DNA from: Saccharofermentans sp.
Lineage (GTDB): Bacteria > Bacillota > Clostridia > Saccharofermentanales > Saccharofermentanaceae
DNA: 56,397 bases
NCBI GenBank assembly: GCA_024403675.1
Contig: JAKSRH010000012.1
Location: 1-56,397 of the forward strand
Direction of reading: 5' to 3'
Shown here: in pieces, positions 34,258 to 44,148 of the stretch
Layout of the letters: each line of letters opens with the position of its first letter
Position numbering within the stretch: the stretch's first letter is position 1
The notes under the pieces: generated by a model
What the model saw: the letters and a program-made list of their open reading frames with translations, nothing else
What the model was told of the DNA's origin: nothing
The model's database searches: none
Made by a program: the position numbers and the translations under genes

Positions 34258-36063
34258 TTAGTCTTCACCTGTCTCAGCGATATAATCCGCATGTTCCTTC
34301 TGAATTGCAGGATCATAAGAAAGAATTGGGTCAATCTTCTGTCCCTTAATCTTACGAGCTACGTAGTTATTAGTAATCTTAACAACCATTGGTGTAAGAG
34401 CAAGAACACCAATAAGGTTAGGAATCATCATAAGTCCGTTAAACGTATCGGAAATATCCCATGCAAGAGAAGACTTCATGATAGCACCAGAGACAATCAT
34501 AATTACAAAAATAACACGATAAATCTTAGCACCCTTAACACCTGCGAGATACTCAACAGACTTTGAACCATAATGAGACCAACCCATTACTGTTGTAAAT
34601 GCAAAGAGAAGCACAGCCAAAGCTACAAACCATTCACCTGGCTTACCGAACACCTCGCCAAACGAACGAGCTACAAGGGTCGCATCATCAACAGCTTTTT
34701 CCTCAACTGTATATTCACCAGCTGATAAGTTATCTAATACTGTTGCTTCTTCATCTGAGAGCCACTCTGTTACGATGTTTCCATCACAATCTCTTAGCTC
34801 AAATCTAACATCAGAAACAGCCTTATTATCTTCATCAATCTTAAGGACAGAAATATTTGTATTGTCAGGAGTTACGATAATTGATTCGCTAGAATATGCA
34901 TTTTCTGATTTAAGCAAACCAGCTGTACCATCTTCCTCAACAACAATTGAAACTCTATCAACTGTCTTATAAGCTTTTGTTGTCATTCCACCTGTCTGCA
35001 AATCAAAAGCACCTGATGTCAACACAACGATAGCTGTCATTGTACATACAACGATTGTATCAGCAAACACCTCAAAGATACCCCAAAGGCCCTGCTTAAC
35101 TGGCTCCTTAACTGTGGAGTTGGAGTGAACCATTACAGAAGAACCAAGACCAGCCTCGTTGGAGAAAACACCTCTCTTACAACCAGCCTTAATTACTTCC
35201 TTAACTACAACGCCCAATACAGCACCTTCAACAGCCTTTATTCCAAAAGCAAATTTAAAGATAGCTGCGAATACTGAACCTACCATTGTGATATGTGTGC
35301 AAATGATAATTAAAGCACCAAGAATATAAACAAGTGCCATGAATGGAACTACCTTCTCAGCGAAAGATGCAATTCTCTTGAGACCACCAAGAATAATAAA
35401 TCCACCAACAATCATAAGAACGATACCGATAATCCAGTTAACAATAGATGCACCAAGAAATACTGGAGCTTCTACACCAGAGAAAAACGCGGACTCGATA
35501 TTAAGAGTAATCTTATTAATCTGTCCCATGTTACCGATACCAAATGAAGCAAGGATAGCAAAACAAGAGAAAACAACTGCAAGAATCTTACCAACTTTCT
35601 TACAACCCTTGTAGGAACCAAGACCATCCTGAAGGTAGTACATAGCACCACCAGACCACTCATTTTCCTGATTTCTTCTTCTATAATAAATACCAAGAAT
35701 ATTCTCAGAGAAATTGGTCATCATTCCAAGGAAAGCTGCAATCCACATCCAAAATACTGCACCAGGACCACCAACACATACAGCAGCAGCTACACCAGCA
35801 ATATTACCTGTACCAATTGTTGCCGCAAGAGCAGTACAAAGTGCCTGGAACTGAGAAACAGCTCCTTCTTCGTTTTTCTTATGGGATTCTTTCTTAAAAA
35901 CAGAACCAATTGTCTTTCCCCACCAATGTCCAACATGAGTAATCTGGAAAGCCTTTGTAAGCACAGAACAAATTAAACCTGTACCAAGAAGAAGAATAAG
36001 TCCAAACCATCCCCAAGCGAAACTGTTAACTTGATCGTTAATGTTTGTAAGTGTATCTAACAT
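34258..36063 (-). CDS. Alanine/glycine:cation symporter with inserted SpaA/Cna-B-like domain
   Basis: The transporter moves alanine or glycine with Na+ or H+. AGCS features are ALAATIGTGNIAGVAAAVCV (TM region), GGPGAVFWMWIAAFLGM, RGVFSNEAGLGSSVMVHS and a late FAFTTVMGWSHYGSKSVEYL. At 601 residues it is about 120 longer than usual. The excess is residues 356-460, between TSGAFDLQTGG and LVARSFGEVFG. In it, VLKIDEDNKAVSDVRFELRD and the later LSAGEYTVEEKA look like an immunoglobulin-like SpaA/Cna-B adhesin domain, with Lys408 and Glu454 in the positions of the isopeptide motif. The frame is uninterrupted and the ribosome site AAGGAG is good. The domain is probably extracellular (inference). Confidence 0.88.
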   Translation of the reverse strand: MLDTLTNINDQVNSFAWGWFGLILLLGTGLICSVLTKAFQITHVGHWWGKTIGSVFKKESHKKNEEGAVSQFQALCTALAATIGTGNIAGVAAAVCVGGPGAVFWMWIAAFLGMMTNFSENILGIYYRRRNQENEWSGGAMYYLQDGLGSYKGCKKVGKILAVVFSCFAILASFGIGNMGQINKITLNIESAFFSGVEAPVFLGASIVNWIIGIVLMIVGGFIILGGLKRIASFAEKVVPFMALVYILGALIIICTHITMVGSVFAAIFKFAFGIKAVEGAVLGVVVKEVIKAGCKRGVFSNEAGLGSSVMVHSNSTVKEPVKQGLWGIFEVFADTIVVCTMTAIVVLTSGAFDLQTGGMTTKAYKTVDRVSIVVEEDGTAGLLKSENAYSSESIIVTPDNTNISVLKIDEDNKAVSDVRFELRDCDGNIVTEWLSDEEATVLDNLSAGEYTVEEKAVDDATLVARSFGEVFGKPGEWFVALAVLLFAFTTVMGWSHYGSKSVEYLAGVKGAKIYRVIFVIMIVSGAIMKSSLAWDISDTFNGLMMIPNLIGVLALTPMVVKITNNYVARKIKGQKIDPILSYDPAIQKEHADYIAETGED

Positions 36064-36149
36064 TTCGAACTCCTTTGAGTATTAATTTCCAAAGAATATT
36101 TTAAAGGAGATATTTACAATGAGCAACCAAAAATAATGTATTTTTGCAT

Positions 36150-36190
36150 AAAAAAAGCCCGACCACTTGCATTTTGGCAGGTAATCGGGT
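36150..36190 (-). terminator. Terminator at the end of the pcrA-thrC gene run
   Basis: On the minus strand CCCGATTACCTGC-CAAAAT-GCAAGTGGTCGGG, with some G-U pairs, is followed by CTTTTTTT. It lies 22 bases after thrC and closes the eight-gene run. Confidence 0.88.
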
Positions 36191-36211
36191 CTGTTTTACT
36201 ATAAAAATGAA

Positions 36212-37717
36212 TTATCCGATAAGAATTTCTTCAACTTTATTCTTCATATCTTCCTTATCGATAACATCCTTGTGAAGAATTTCCTTTGTAGAAAGGTCCT
36301 TGATACCCTCAGGAATCTCGAGACCAGACTCTTCAGAAAGTTCCTTAATAATTGTCTCTACAGAACGGCCATTGCTATAACCATTACCACGGATAGAATC
36401 CATAACTGCTGGAGAGAACTTGAAAGGAGATGCTGTAGATGCAAACACTGTCTTGCACTCATCACCAGATCTCTGGTGATAACGATTGTAGATATTAAAA
36501 CCTACTGCTGTGTGTGTATCAATAACATTATCAGTACGATCATATACATCAGAAATAGTCTTTGTTACACCTGTCTCATCAGCAAATCCACCAACGAAGA
36601 GCATCTGAAGGCTCTTAAGAGTCTTAGGGTCAACCTGATATACACCGTTAGTATTGAGTTCCTTCATCCACTCAGCAACCTGCTTACTATCATGACCAGT
36701 AATCTCGAAGAGAAGTCTCTCAAGGTTAGAGGAAATAAGAATATCCATGGATGGAGAAGTTGTCTTAAAGAACTCTCTATTACGATCGTACTTACCGGAT
36801 GAGAAAAAATCACAAAGAACCTTATTACGGTTAGATGCACAAATGAGTCTATGTACTGGAATACCCATCTGCTTAGCAAACCATGCAGCAAGAATATTAC
36901 CAAAGTTACCTGTAGGAACTACGATATTAATAGCCTCACCCTTCTCAATCTTCTCCTTGCGAAGAAGTTCAACATATGAATAAACATAGTAAGCAATCTG
37001 TGGAACAAGACGACCCCAGTTAATGGAGTTAGCAGAAGAAAGCTTAACGCCGTTAGCTGCGAGCTTATCAGCGAACTCACGGTCAGCGAAGATATTCTTA
37101 ACACCTGTCTGAGCATCATCAAAGCAACCATTTACTGCAATAACATGTGTATTAGATCCTGTTGTAGTTACCATCTGGAGCTTCTGTGCCTCAGATACAC
37201 CACCAGTTGGATAAAAGACAATAATCTCTGTACCAGGAAGATCCTTAAATCCCTCAAGTGCTGCCTTACCTGTATCACCAGATGTAGCTGTAAGAATACA
37301 TACCTTCTTGTCTTCACCTGTCTTCTTCATGGAAGCTGTCATAAGGTGTGGAAGAAGCTGCAAAGCAACATCTTTAAAAGCTGCTGTTGGACCATGCCAC
37401 AACTCCAAGATATACTCACGATCATTGTAAGCATTAAGCTGTACGAGTGGAACTGTATTCTCACCCCACTTATCTGCGTGATAAGCCTGAGATGTATAAT
37501 CAAGAAGCTCTGCCTCTGTAAAATCATCAAGATACTTAGAAAGAACCTTTGCAGAAATCTGATAATACTGCATGTTCTTCATCTCTTCGATTTCATCCCA
37601 AGAAAGAGAAGGGATTGTTTCCGGAACAAAAAGTCCACCATCTGGTGCAATACCAAGGACAATTGCCTCAGCTGCAGAATACTTCTTATCGTATCCTCTT
37701 GTACTAATAAACTTCAT
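36212..37717 (-). CDS. thrC: Threonine synthase
   Basis: The PLP enzyme converts O-phosphohomoserine to threonine. The 501-residue protein has the N-terminal SAAEAIVLGIAPDGGLFVPE typical of the longer, plant/yeast-unlike bacterial form, and the PLP lysine in WHGPTAAFKDVALQ. The phosphate loop is TATSGDTGKAALEG, and NIVVPTGNFGNILAAWFA follows. GGAGG precedes the ATG by 9 bases. Here it is the last gene of the run that begins with pcrA, away from other threonine genes (hom, thrB), which are not in the window. A terminator follows. Confidence 0.95.
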   Translation of the reverse strand: MKFISTRGYDKKYSAAEAIVLGIAPDGGLFVPETIPSLSWDEIEEMKNMQYYQISAKVLSKYLDDFTEAELLDYTSQAYHADKWGENTVPLVQLNAYNDREYILELWHGPTAAFKDVALQLLPHLMTASMKKTGEDKKVCILTATSGDTGKAALEGFKDLPGTEIIVFYPTGGVSEAQKLQMVTTTGSNTHVIAVNGCFDDAQTGVKNIFADREFADKLAANGVKLSSANSINWGRLVPQIAYYVYSYVELLRKEKIEKGEAINIVVPTGNFGNILAAWFAKQMGIPVHRLICASNRNKVLCDFFSSGKYDRNREFFKTTSPSMDILISSNLERLLFEITGHDSKQVAEWMKELNTNGVYQVDPKTLKSLQMLFVGGFADETGVTKTISDVYDRTDNVIDTHTAVGFNIYNRYHQRSGDECKTVFASTASPFKFSPAVMDSIRGNGYSNGRSVETIIKELSEESGLEIPEGIKDLSTKEILHKDVIDKEDMKNKVEEILIG

Positions 37718-37748
37718 ACTATATCCTCCAATGATTCTTTTCTTTTAA

Positions 37749-38645
37749 TTATGTTTCTGCTGGAAGTTCTTCGGAAGCAACTGTAGTATCGGAATCTTTG
37801 TTATCCTTCTCAGTCTTCTTAGAACCACCATCATAGTTTTCTGCATAATCAGAGATAATACTTGCTACCTCTGGATCATCTTTATTCTCTTCAAGTTTAT
37901 CCATAAGATAATCTAATCTTTGCTGATTATCCTTGGCAGTCTTAAGTCTTGTAACAAGTGGAATAATACCAAAATACACAAGAACAAACACCAAAATCAA
38001 AGCGATAACACCAGCAATAATTCTTACTGTCATTCTAAGATTATCAGCAGGAGTTCTCACACTCTCTACATTGATGTCATCACTTGCCATCTCGTCGCCA
38101 CCAGAGCTAGATCTCATCATAATATCTCTACGCTCTCTATCAGATGCCATCTGGAAATCATTGGTTCTATTTGTGGCCTTTACAAGAATTGGAGCCTGCA
38201 TTCCTACTCGATTAGTAGCTTTACCATCAGAAGCAGCAAGACTAGTCCAATTACGACCAGGACGTGGTGCTTCCACCTTTGGTGCTGGTTTCTTTGCATC
38301 CTCACGAACAAGTCTCATAGCTTCTTGCGCGATAGCAAGATTCTGCTCAGAACCAAGAGTATTATTTACAGCGTAATTAAATGCATCCTCAGCTCTCTTA
38401 TATTCTTCTTCTCGAGCGAGACAAAGACCATAAATAAGAGCACAATCTCCCCATGTAGGATACTTAGAAATAAGAGGCTTCAAAATAATCTGCGCAACAT
38501 CAGTTCCATCCTTCTTCGCATTAAGCAAAGCTCGGTTGTACTGCTTTACAGCATAAGTCTTATCTTCTGCACTCATATCAAAGAGAATAAGATCCTTCTC
38601 CTCGATAGGGCTCATCATAAGAGCATACTTTTGATAATCGTACAT
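37749..38645 (-). CDS. TPR-like single-pass membrane protein of unknown function
   Basis: The 298-residue product has a helical N-terminal region that looks like two TPR units (AVKQYNRALLNAKKDGTD and YGLCLAREEEYKRAEDAFNY), a proline/serine-rich linker, then one membrane segment (about residues 207-229, RIIAGVIALILVFVLVYFGI). A coiled, acidic C-terminal tail ends in GGSKKTEKDNKDSDTTVASE. It has no signal peptide, so the TPR part is cytoplasmic. The start codon directly follows the folC stop (TAAATG), so it is coupled to folC. I recognise no specific family or partner; association with envelope or cell-division complexes is only a guess. Confidence 0.7.
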   Translation of the reverse strand: MYDYQKYALMMSPIEEKDLILFDMSAEDKTYAVKQYNRALLNAKKDGTDVAQIILKPLISKYPTWGDCALIYGLCLAREEEYKRAEDAFNYAVNNTLGSEQNLAIAQEAMRLVREDAKKPAPKVEAPRPGRNWTSLAASDGKATNRVGMQAPILVKATNRTNDFQMASDRERRDIMMRSSSGGDEMASDDINVESVRTPADNLRMTVRIIAGVIALILVFVLVYFGIIPLVTRLKTAKDNQQRLDYLMDKLEENKDDPEVASIISDYAENYDGGSKKTEKDNKDSDTTVASEELPAET

Positions 38646-40037
38646 TTAATCAACCTCGCCACGAATGAGTTCTTTAAGAACTCCTCTGACTTCTCCTACT
38701 AAATATAAAGATCCTGTCACAAGAAGAGGCATTCCATCATCAAGAGAATCTTGATAAGCAATTTTAACTGCCTCACGTGCATCTTCAAATGAAGAGACCT
38801 TAACCGTACTATTATACACATTTTTTATTTTCTCTGAAAGCTCGTTAGGATTCATACTACGGCTGTTATTAACAAGTACGGTTCTTACATCATGTAAATT
38901 AACCCCACCTTCATGGAGTTTATTAAGCATTCCATCTACATTTTTATCTTTCATCACACCCATAACCACTCTCCATGGTTTGCCCCTAAGAGTTCCATCA
39001 AGAACGTCACCAAGAACTGTGGCTAAGCTTTGGGCGCCCTGATCATTATGGCCACCATCCATCATGATAACTGGGTCTAGGCAAAGACATTCTGCTCTAC
39101 CCTTCCAAGTAGCATGAGCAATTCCGAAAGTGATATCTTCTTCTGTTACACCTTCTATTTTGCGCGCACAAGCAATAGCCGCAGCCGCATTACGAGTTTG
39201 GTGTAATCCGAGAAGTTTTGTAGTGTAAATTGTATCGTTCCCCTCGAGCTTAAAATGCATCCTAGCGTCAAGTGTATATGTTGGAGTAATGTTACCTGCT
39301 GTAGTGAATTCAACAGGGACATCAAGTTCGTTAGCGCGATTAATAACAACGTCTCTAACTACACCTTTAAAATTCTCATCAAGAATCATCTCATCAGGAT
39401 CGCATACAACTGCAGGACAACCTTTCTTGAAAATTCCAACCTTCTCAGCTGTAATTAAATCAATTGTCTCACCTAGTCTATCCGTATGGTCCAATCCAAT
39501 TGCAGTAATCACTGTGCAGAGTGGATTCTCAATCACATTAGTAGAATCTAGTCTTCCACCAAGACCTGTCTCAAGAACTGCAATATCTACCTTTTGCTCC
39601 TTAAACCATAGATAACAGATAGCAGTAACAAGTTCAAATTCTGTAGGATGCTCCAATCCATTTTTCTCCATGGTATTTGCAGCATCTTCCACTAATGCGG
39701 AAAGTCTTGAAAGATCCCTATCAGAAATCTCACCAATAGTCTCATCGGTTTCAAGATTTTCTAATGCTTCACGTCCATCAATAACTCTCATTCTCTCGGA
39801 AAATCTCTCTAAGAATGGAGACGTATACACACCTACTCTCTTTCCGGAAGCAGCCATAATAGATGAAATAAAAGAGGCTGTTGAACCCTTTCCATTAGTT
39901 CCAGCAATATGAATCACTTTCAAATCCTTCTGAGGATTACCCAAAAGATTATCTAAAGCTTCCATTCGCTCTAGACCAAGGTTAATTCCAAATTTCAAAG
40001 CATCTTTCAAAAACTCAGGTGTATTATCATAACTCAC
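38646..40037 (-). CDS. folC: Folylpolyglutamate / dihydrofolate synthase
   Basis: FolC adds glutamate to dihydropteroate and folates. The 463-residue protein has the ATP-binding loop HIAGTNGKGSTASFISSIMA, the family motif YTSPFLERFSERM, the metal/substrate segment LETGLGGRLDSTNVI and the second-domain DGGHNDQGAQSL. The GTG start is preceded by AGAAGG, 9 bases away; an internal ATG is not needed. It sits between the cohesin protein and the TPR membrane gene, with no gap to the latter. No other folate genes adjoin it. Confidence 0.94.
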   Translation of the reverse strand: MSYDNTPEFLKDALKFGINLGLERMEALDNLLGNPQKDLKVIHIAGTNGKGSTASFISSIMAASGKRVGVYTSPFLERFSERMRVIDGREALENLETDETIGEISDRDLSRLSALVEDAANTMEKNGLEHPTEFELVTAICYLWFKEQKVDIAVLETGLGGRLDSTNVIENPLCTVITAIGLDHTDRLGETIDLITAEKVGIFKKGCPAVVCDPDEMILDENFKGVVRDVVINRANELDVPVEFTTAGNITPTYTLDARMHFKLEGNDTIYTTKLLGLHQTRNAAAAIACARKIEGVTEEDITFGIAHATWKGRAECLCLDPVIMMDGGHNDQGAQSLATVLGDVLDGTLRGKPWRVVMGVMKDKNVDGMLNKLHEGGVNLHDVRTVLVNNSRSMNPNELSEKIKNVYNSTVKVSSFEDAREAVKIAYQDSLDDGMPLLVTGSLYLVGEVRGVLKELIRGEVD

Positions 40038-40063
40038 TTATTATTACCTTCTTTGTACAGTAG

Positions 40064-41560
40064 TTATACTCTCTTTGGTCTCGGATTACGTCTCTTATTG
40101 ATGTTGTACTGAACCACAAAAACAATCACAACGATAATCACTGCCTCAATAACGGTAGCAAACAAAAACAAATAGAAAAAGAATCTATAAGCAGATGTTC
40201 CTGTTTTATTTATCATATGGAACTCTGAATATTGACCTGTCTCTTCATTGTATCTGTAGAAAGCTCCATTTCCGTTCTCATCTACCATATAGCAAATAAA
40301 AATACCATCTTCATTTGCATAACCATCTATTTCACCATTTTTGGCATAAATGCTACTAGGAGAAAAACCTTCTGGAACCTTAACATCCTTTGGAAGTTTT
40401 TTCTCAAACAACACCTTACTACTCATAATTGCAGTTGTAGATGGCTTATATGAAATTACCGTCTTTGTTGTTGGGTTATAAACATAAAAGTCCGGATTTA
40501 AAGAACCATCTGAAACATAAACCAATACACTTTCCACACCTTCTCGTGAAAGTACTGGAACACTATAACCATTAATTACCTTTGTTGTCTCTACGAATCC
40601 ATCAGGAATAAAATAATCCGGAGGCATAGCTACAAAAGTATATACTTTACCGTCCAAATCAATAAGACCAGCACCTTCAGTCATGTATGTTTCTTGCTTA
40701 GTAGCATGAATATAATACGTATTTTTACTAACGCCATCTTGAGCAGTGACATCAATGGAAATAATGTTTTCTCCACCCTCAAGTCTAGTATTACCATTTA
40801 TAACAACGCTAGCCCATAAATTTACAGGAATTGCAGATATCTGTACATTATTAACATCTCTATTAACTGAAATTGAATAATCAGTAATATCTGCTGAAAA
40901 CTCAGGTGTAAGTGTATATCCATTAACTGTTAAAAAAGCCAAATTTGCATCAGAAGAAAGCTCTGCGGTGACATTCATAGTAATGCTTTCAGCGCCTATG
41001 GAAACATCCATATTTTCTTTGCTACTATTAACAAAATCACCCGTCTCTTCTAAGCTAATCACAACTTCATCAGAAGTTGGTGTCATTACTCTAAATGAAA
41101 TATTTACAAGAACAATTTCATCTTCAGAAGAAAAAGAATTATCCTCAATTTCATATCCCTGCATCAAGGCAGATTCTAAATCAGCCTCTACACTTTCATT
41201 AACGGCACTAATCACAAGAGTACCAGGATTGCCTGCATCTACTGTGTATGAAAAAGCAGACAGTGCAGTTGGCTGTGAAATAGAAAGATAATCAACCTGA
41301 ACAGGATCATAAGAAATCTCAAGAGGACCAAATCGAGTCATGTTTTTTATCTGAGATGCAAAAATACTTACTGTAACAATATCTCCTGGAGTAACCTGTT
41401 CATCAGATGATTCTGAACGAATATCCACAATCACAGACTCATCAGCTCGAACCACTATATCTTTTATACCAAAAACTGAGAAATTAAAGTATGAGACAAG
41501 AAGAGCAACTACAAGAATGCTCACCTTTATAAAATTAACTTTTCTACAATCGTTACTCAT
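40064..41560 (-). CDS. Membrane protein with cohesin and cadherin-like domains
   Basis: The 498-residue product has an N-terminal membrane anchor (residues 9-31), then a cohesin-type beta sandwich (about 42-197; GDIVTVSIFASQIKNMTRFG and PLEISYDPVQVDYL). A cadherin-like domain (about 202-290; LTVNGYTLTPEFSADITDYS) and a less characteristic region follow. A second membrane segment (about 459-483; FFYLFLFATVIEAVIIVVIV) precedes a basic tail. Cohesins bind dockerins in cellulosomes, but no dockerin is seen here, so it may bind other surface proteins or the glucosaminidase encoded 23 bases upstream. It is encoded in the middle of a pcrA-folC run. Surface location is inferred from topology. Confidence 0.8.
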   Translation of the reverse strand: MSNDCRKVNFIKVSILVVALLVSYFNFSVFGIKDIVVRADESVIVDIRSESSDEQVTPGDIVTVSIFASQIKNMTRFGPLEISYDPVQVDYLSISQPTALSAFSYTVDAGNPGTLVISAVNESVEADLESALMQGYEIEDNSFSSEDEIVLVNISFRVMTPTSDEVVISLEETGDFVNSSKENMDVSIGAESITMNVTAELSSDANLAFLTVNGYTLTPEFSADITDYSISVNRDVNNVQISAIPVNLWASVVINGNTRLEGGENIISIDVTAQDGVSKNTYYIHATKQETYMTEGAGLIDLDGKVYTFVAMPPDYFIPDGFVETTKVINGYSVPVLSREGVESVLVYVSDGSLNPDFYVYNPTTKTVISYKPSTTAIMSSKVLFEKKLPKDVKVPEGFSPSSIYAKNGEIDGYANEDGIFICYMVDENGNGAFYRYNEETGQYSEFHMINKTGTSAYRFFFYLFLFATVIEAVIIVVIVFVVQYNINKRRNPRPKRV

Positions 41561-41583
41561 ACTTTGTTCTATATCCTTTATTT

Positions 41584-44148
41584 TTAAGCCTGAGGCATAG
41601 TTCCATACTCTGTTGGCATATTATTATACACAGGAATAAGGAATGTAAAGGAATTGTCCAACATATCAATGGATGCATATCCATCAAAGTATCTTGCACC
41701 TTCAGAATATGCCATCGAAATATTCTGTGCATACTGATGCTGATACAATCCATCCTCATTATTAATAACGTCAAACTTCTGGAAATATAATGTATCCTGA
41801 CCGGCAGCAGTATATCTAGACGCTATCCACAATGCCCCACCAGTGATGGACTTTTCTACAGAGTCCCAAGGAATCATCAATTCTCTCTCTTCCTCAGTAA
41901 TCTCTTTCTCATCAGGGTACGCTCCATACATAGCATACTTCGCACCATTTATCTGGGCACCATTTGCAATATCTGGATCAGGAGTTGCACCAATATCAAA
42001 GAAGTTATAGTAGCCCTCATATCCTGGGAGTGTGCCATGACAAAGTGGAGATTCTCCGCTATAACCCATCTCCTGAATAATTCTACTAGCAAGGAAATAT
42101 GGAGATACATTTGCAGTCTCTCCTGCATTGTAAATAATAGTCGCATAATCAGGACTATTTGTATCCATAAAGCTTCCTTCGAGAATATTATCAATTCCAT
42201 CCATAGTCTGAGCAGTAGAATCAAAAGACAACATTTCAAACTGGAAAATATGCTCCTGTTCTAAGAAATTACGTGGATCGAGGAAGTACTGAACAACATC
42301 TTCCTCTGCAGCCATCCAGCCACCACCATCATATACTGGGCTATCAGGAACTACCCATCCTGGATGAGAATAAACATTGGCAAGACTTCTAGAACCACTA
42401 TCCTCATTATCAAGTACAGTATAGAAATCAAGACCTGTGTTATAGGCTCTAAAATTATAATTAGGATGAATACTATGAAGCATCCAAAGACCTGCCTTAT
42501 ATGAATCTGGGAAATCAACTAATGTAGTCTCACAGAAGTCCCCATCATCGTCACCGTTCAAAATGAACAATCTATATTCCTTAACATTTCCACTAAAGGA
42601 AGTAACTGATGCTGTAATTACTGTCTCACCATCTTCAATAACCACATCATCGCCAGAAGAGATTCTCTTAACACCCTCAGAATTTGTCACGGTCAACTCC
42701 AACTGAGCAGCATAACCTTCCTGCGGATTAGCAGTGACAGTAATAGTAGGATTCTCACCGTTAACATAGTAACCATAATTAACTTCTCTACGAGTATAAG
42801 ATGGGAAATACCCTATATTAGCACCTGTTAATTTTTCACACACTGAAAAATCAACCAAAGTACCATTAAGTGGAACAAATGAAATGGAATTAAAATTAGC
42901 CTCCAAATCATTTCCATTAGCATCTCTCAAAGAAACCACATCTGGATGCTCCGCATATCCAACAAGTGGACGAGAAGTTGGAACACTACCAACATCACTT
43001 AGTACAGCCATGAATGAACCATCGTATCTAGCAACTTCCTTACTTGTAACTACTGTATACACAATAAGATTATTTTCTGGATTAGCTTTCTCGCCCTTTT
43101 CAGCCTTCAGATAGAAAGTATTCATTACACCATTTATACCAGTCTTCTCAGTGATATCATCAAGATCCTGCATTCGTGCTCTAGCAACTTCATAATCAGG
43201 ACTTGCAACATCATTAGTTCCTACAGGATTGCCATAAGCATCATAAATAGTCACCTTAATATCATCACTTAAGCCAACAAAATTCACATATGCATCTCTG
43301 TTATCAGCAGTATAGATGTACCATGAGCAATCAAATCCTAGTGTACCTGCACAAACAGAATCATCTGCAAGTCTAGTACATTCTGGAACTCTAATCTCAC
43401 CACCATCCATAAGATGTCCACGGCCATCGGATGATCTTACCAAAATCACTACATTATGGACTCCAGAATCAACACCATCTGTATTCCATGCCATTACAAA
43501 ATCTTTTTCTTCTGAACTACGATCAGACACTTTGATACTTCCCTGGTAAAGTGTTCCATCAACAAAAAAGTCTGTACGCATTTCATCTCCAGTAGAGCGG
43601 AATGATCCCTCAACTTTTCTAATACCAATAGTGTAGCCATCTACACCACCAATAGCTTCATTAATTACACAATCCTCAAAGCTATCTCCTCTATCCTCGC
43701 TAATGCGTGATGTGGCAGTGTATTTCTTGTCAATCGCCTTCACCTGATTGTTAATGGCATACATTCGTGTATGACTCTGAAGATCATTTAATATCTCTTC
43801 CATAATAACTGGATCTGATGAACCCCAAAGTACACTCATCAAATCTTTAGCAAAAGCTCCATCATTAACATCTTTACATAAATAATCCGCACTCGTCATG
43901 CTTCTTATAACATAATCACCTACAGAATAAATGCCAGAACTAATCATTCGATTAACTTCTTCTACAGAAGATTGATTCTCTGTTAAAGAAGCTGTTCTTA
44001 ATACAATTGCCTCTTCTTCTTTACTAATACCTGTATATTTTGCACTCATTGAATCAAGTGAGGCTGTCATAATAATTAATGCAACTACACCTACAATAAA
44101 GAATCCTATGGCAGCAACTAGATATTGTCCGGTTCTATTACGATTCAC
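41584..44148 (-). CDS. Membrane-anchored N-acetylglucosaminidase (GH73-like) with cadherin-like domain
   Basis: The 854-residue protein has an N-terminal membrane anchor (about residues 9-28) and a long beta-rich extracellular part. A cadherin-like domain (about 440-530; NPQEGYAAQLELTVTNSEGV) precedes a C-terminal glucosaminidase domain (about 545-850). The last shows YFLDPRNFLEQEHIFQFEML, VSPYFLASRIIQEMG and GYYNFFDIGATPDPD. E693 is the likely catalytic acid. It should cut beta-1,4 linkages in peptidoglycan during wall turnover or division. The GTG start overlaps the stop of the YfbR-like gene, and AAGGAG lies 7 bases upstream. It is paired with the cohesin protein gene downstream. Confidence 0.85.
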   Translation of the reverse strand: MNRNRTGQYLVAAIGFFIVGVVALIIMTASLDSMSAKYTGISKEEEAIVLRTASLTENQSSVEEVNRMISSGIYSVGDYVIRSMTSADYLCKDVNDGAFAKDLMSVLWGSSDPVIMEEILNDLQSHTRMYAINNQVKAIDKKYTATSRISEDRGDSFEDCVINEAIGGVDGYTIGIRKVEGSFRSTGDEMRTDFFVDGTLYQGSIKVSDRSSEEKDFVMAWNTDGVDSGVHNVVILVRSSDGRGHLMDGGEIRVPECTRLADDSVCAGTLGFDCSWYIYTADNRDAYVNFVGLSDDIKVTIYDAYGNPVGTNDVASPDYEVARARMQDLDDITEKTGINGVMNTFYLKAEKGEKANPENNLIVYTVVTSKEVARYDGSFMAVLSDVGSVPTSRPLVGYAEHPDVVSLRDANGNDLEANFNSISFVPLNGTLVDFSVCEKLTGANIGYFPSYTRREVNYGYYVNGENPTITVTANPQEGYAAQLELTVTNSEGVKRISSGDDVVIEDGETVITASVTSFSGNVKEYRLFILNGDDDGDFCETTLVDFPDSYKAGLWMLHSIHPNYNFRAYNTGLDFYTVLDNEDSGSRSLANVYSHPGWVVPDSPVYDGGGWMAAEEDVVQYFLDPRNFLEQEHIFQFEMLSFDSTAQTMDGIDNILEGSFMDTNSPDYATIIYNAGETANVSPYFLASRIIQEMGYSGESPLCHGTLPGYEGYYNFFDIGATPDPDIANGAQINGAKYAMYGAYPDEKEITEEERELMIPWDSVEKSITGGALWIASRYTAAGQDTLYFQKFDVINNEDGLYQHQYAQNISMAYSEGARYFDGYASIDMLDNSFTFLIPVYNNMPTEYGTMPQA

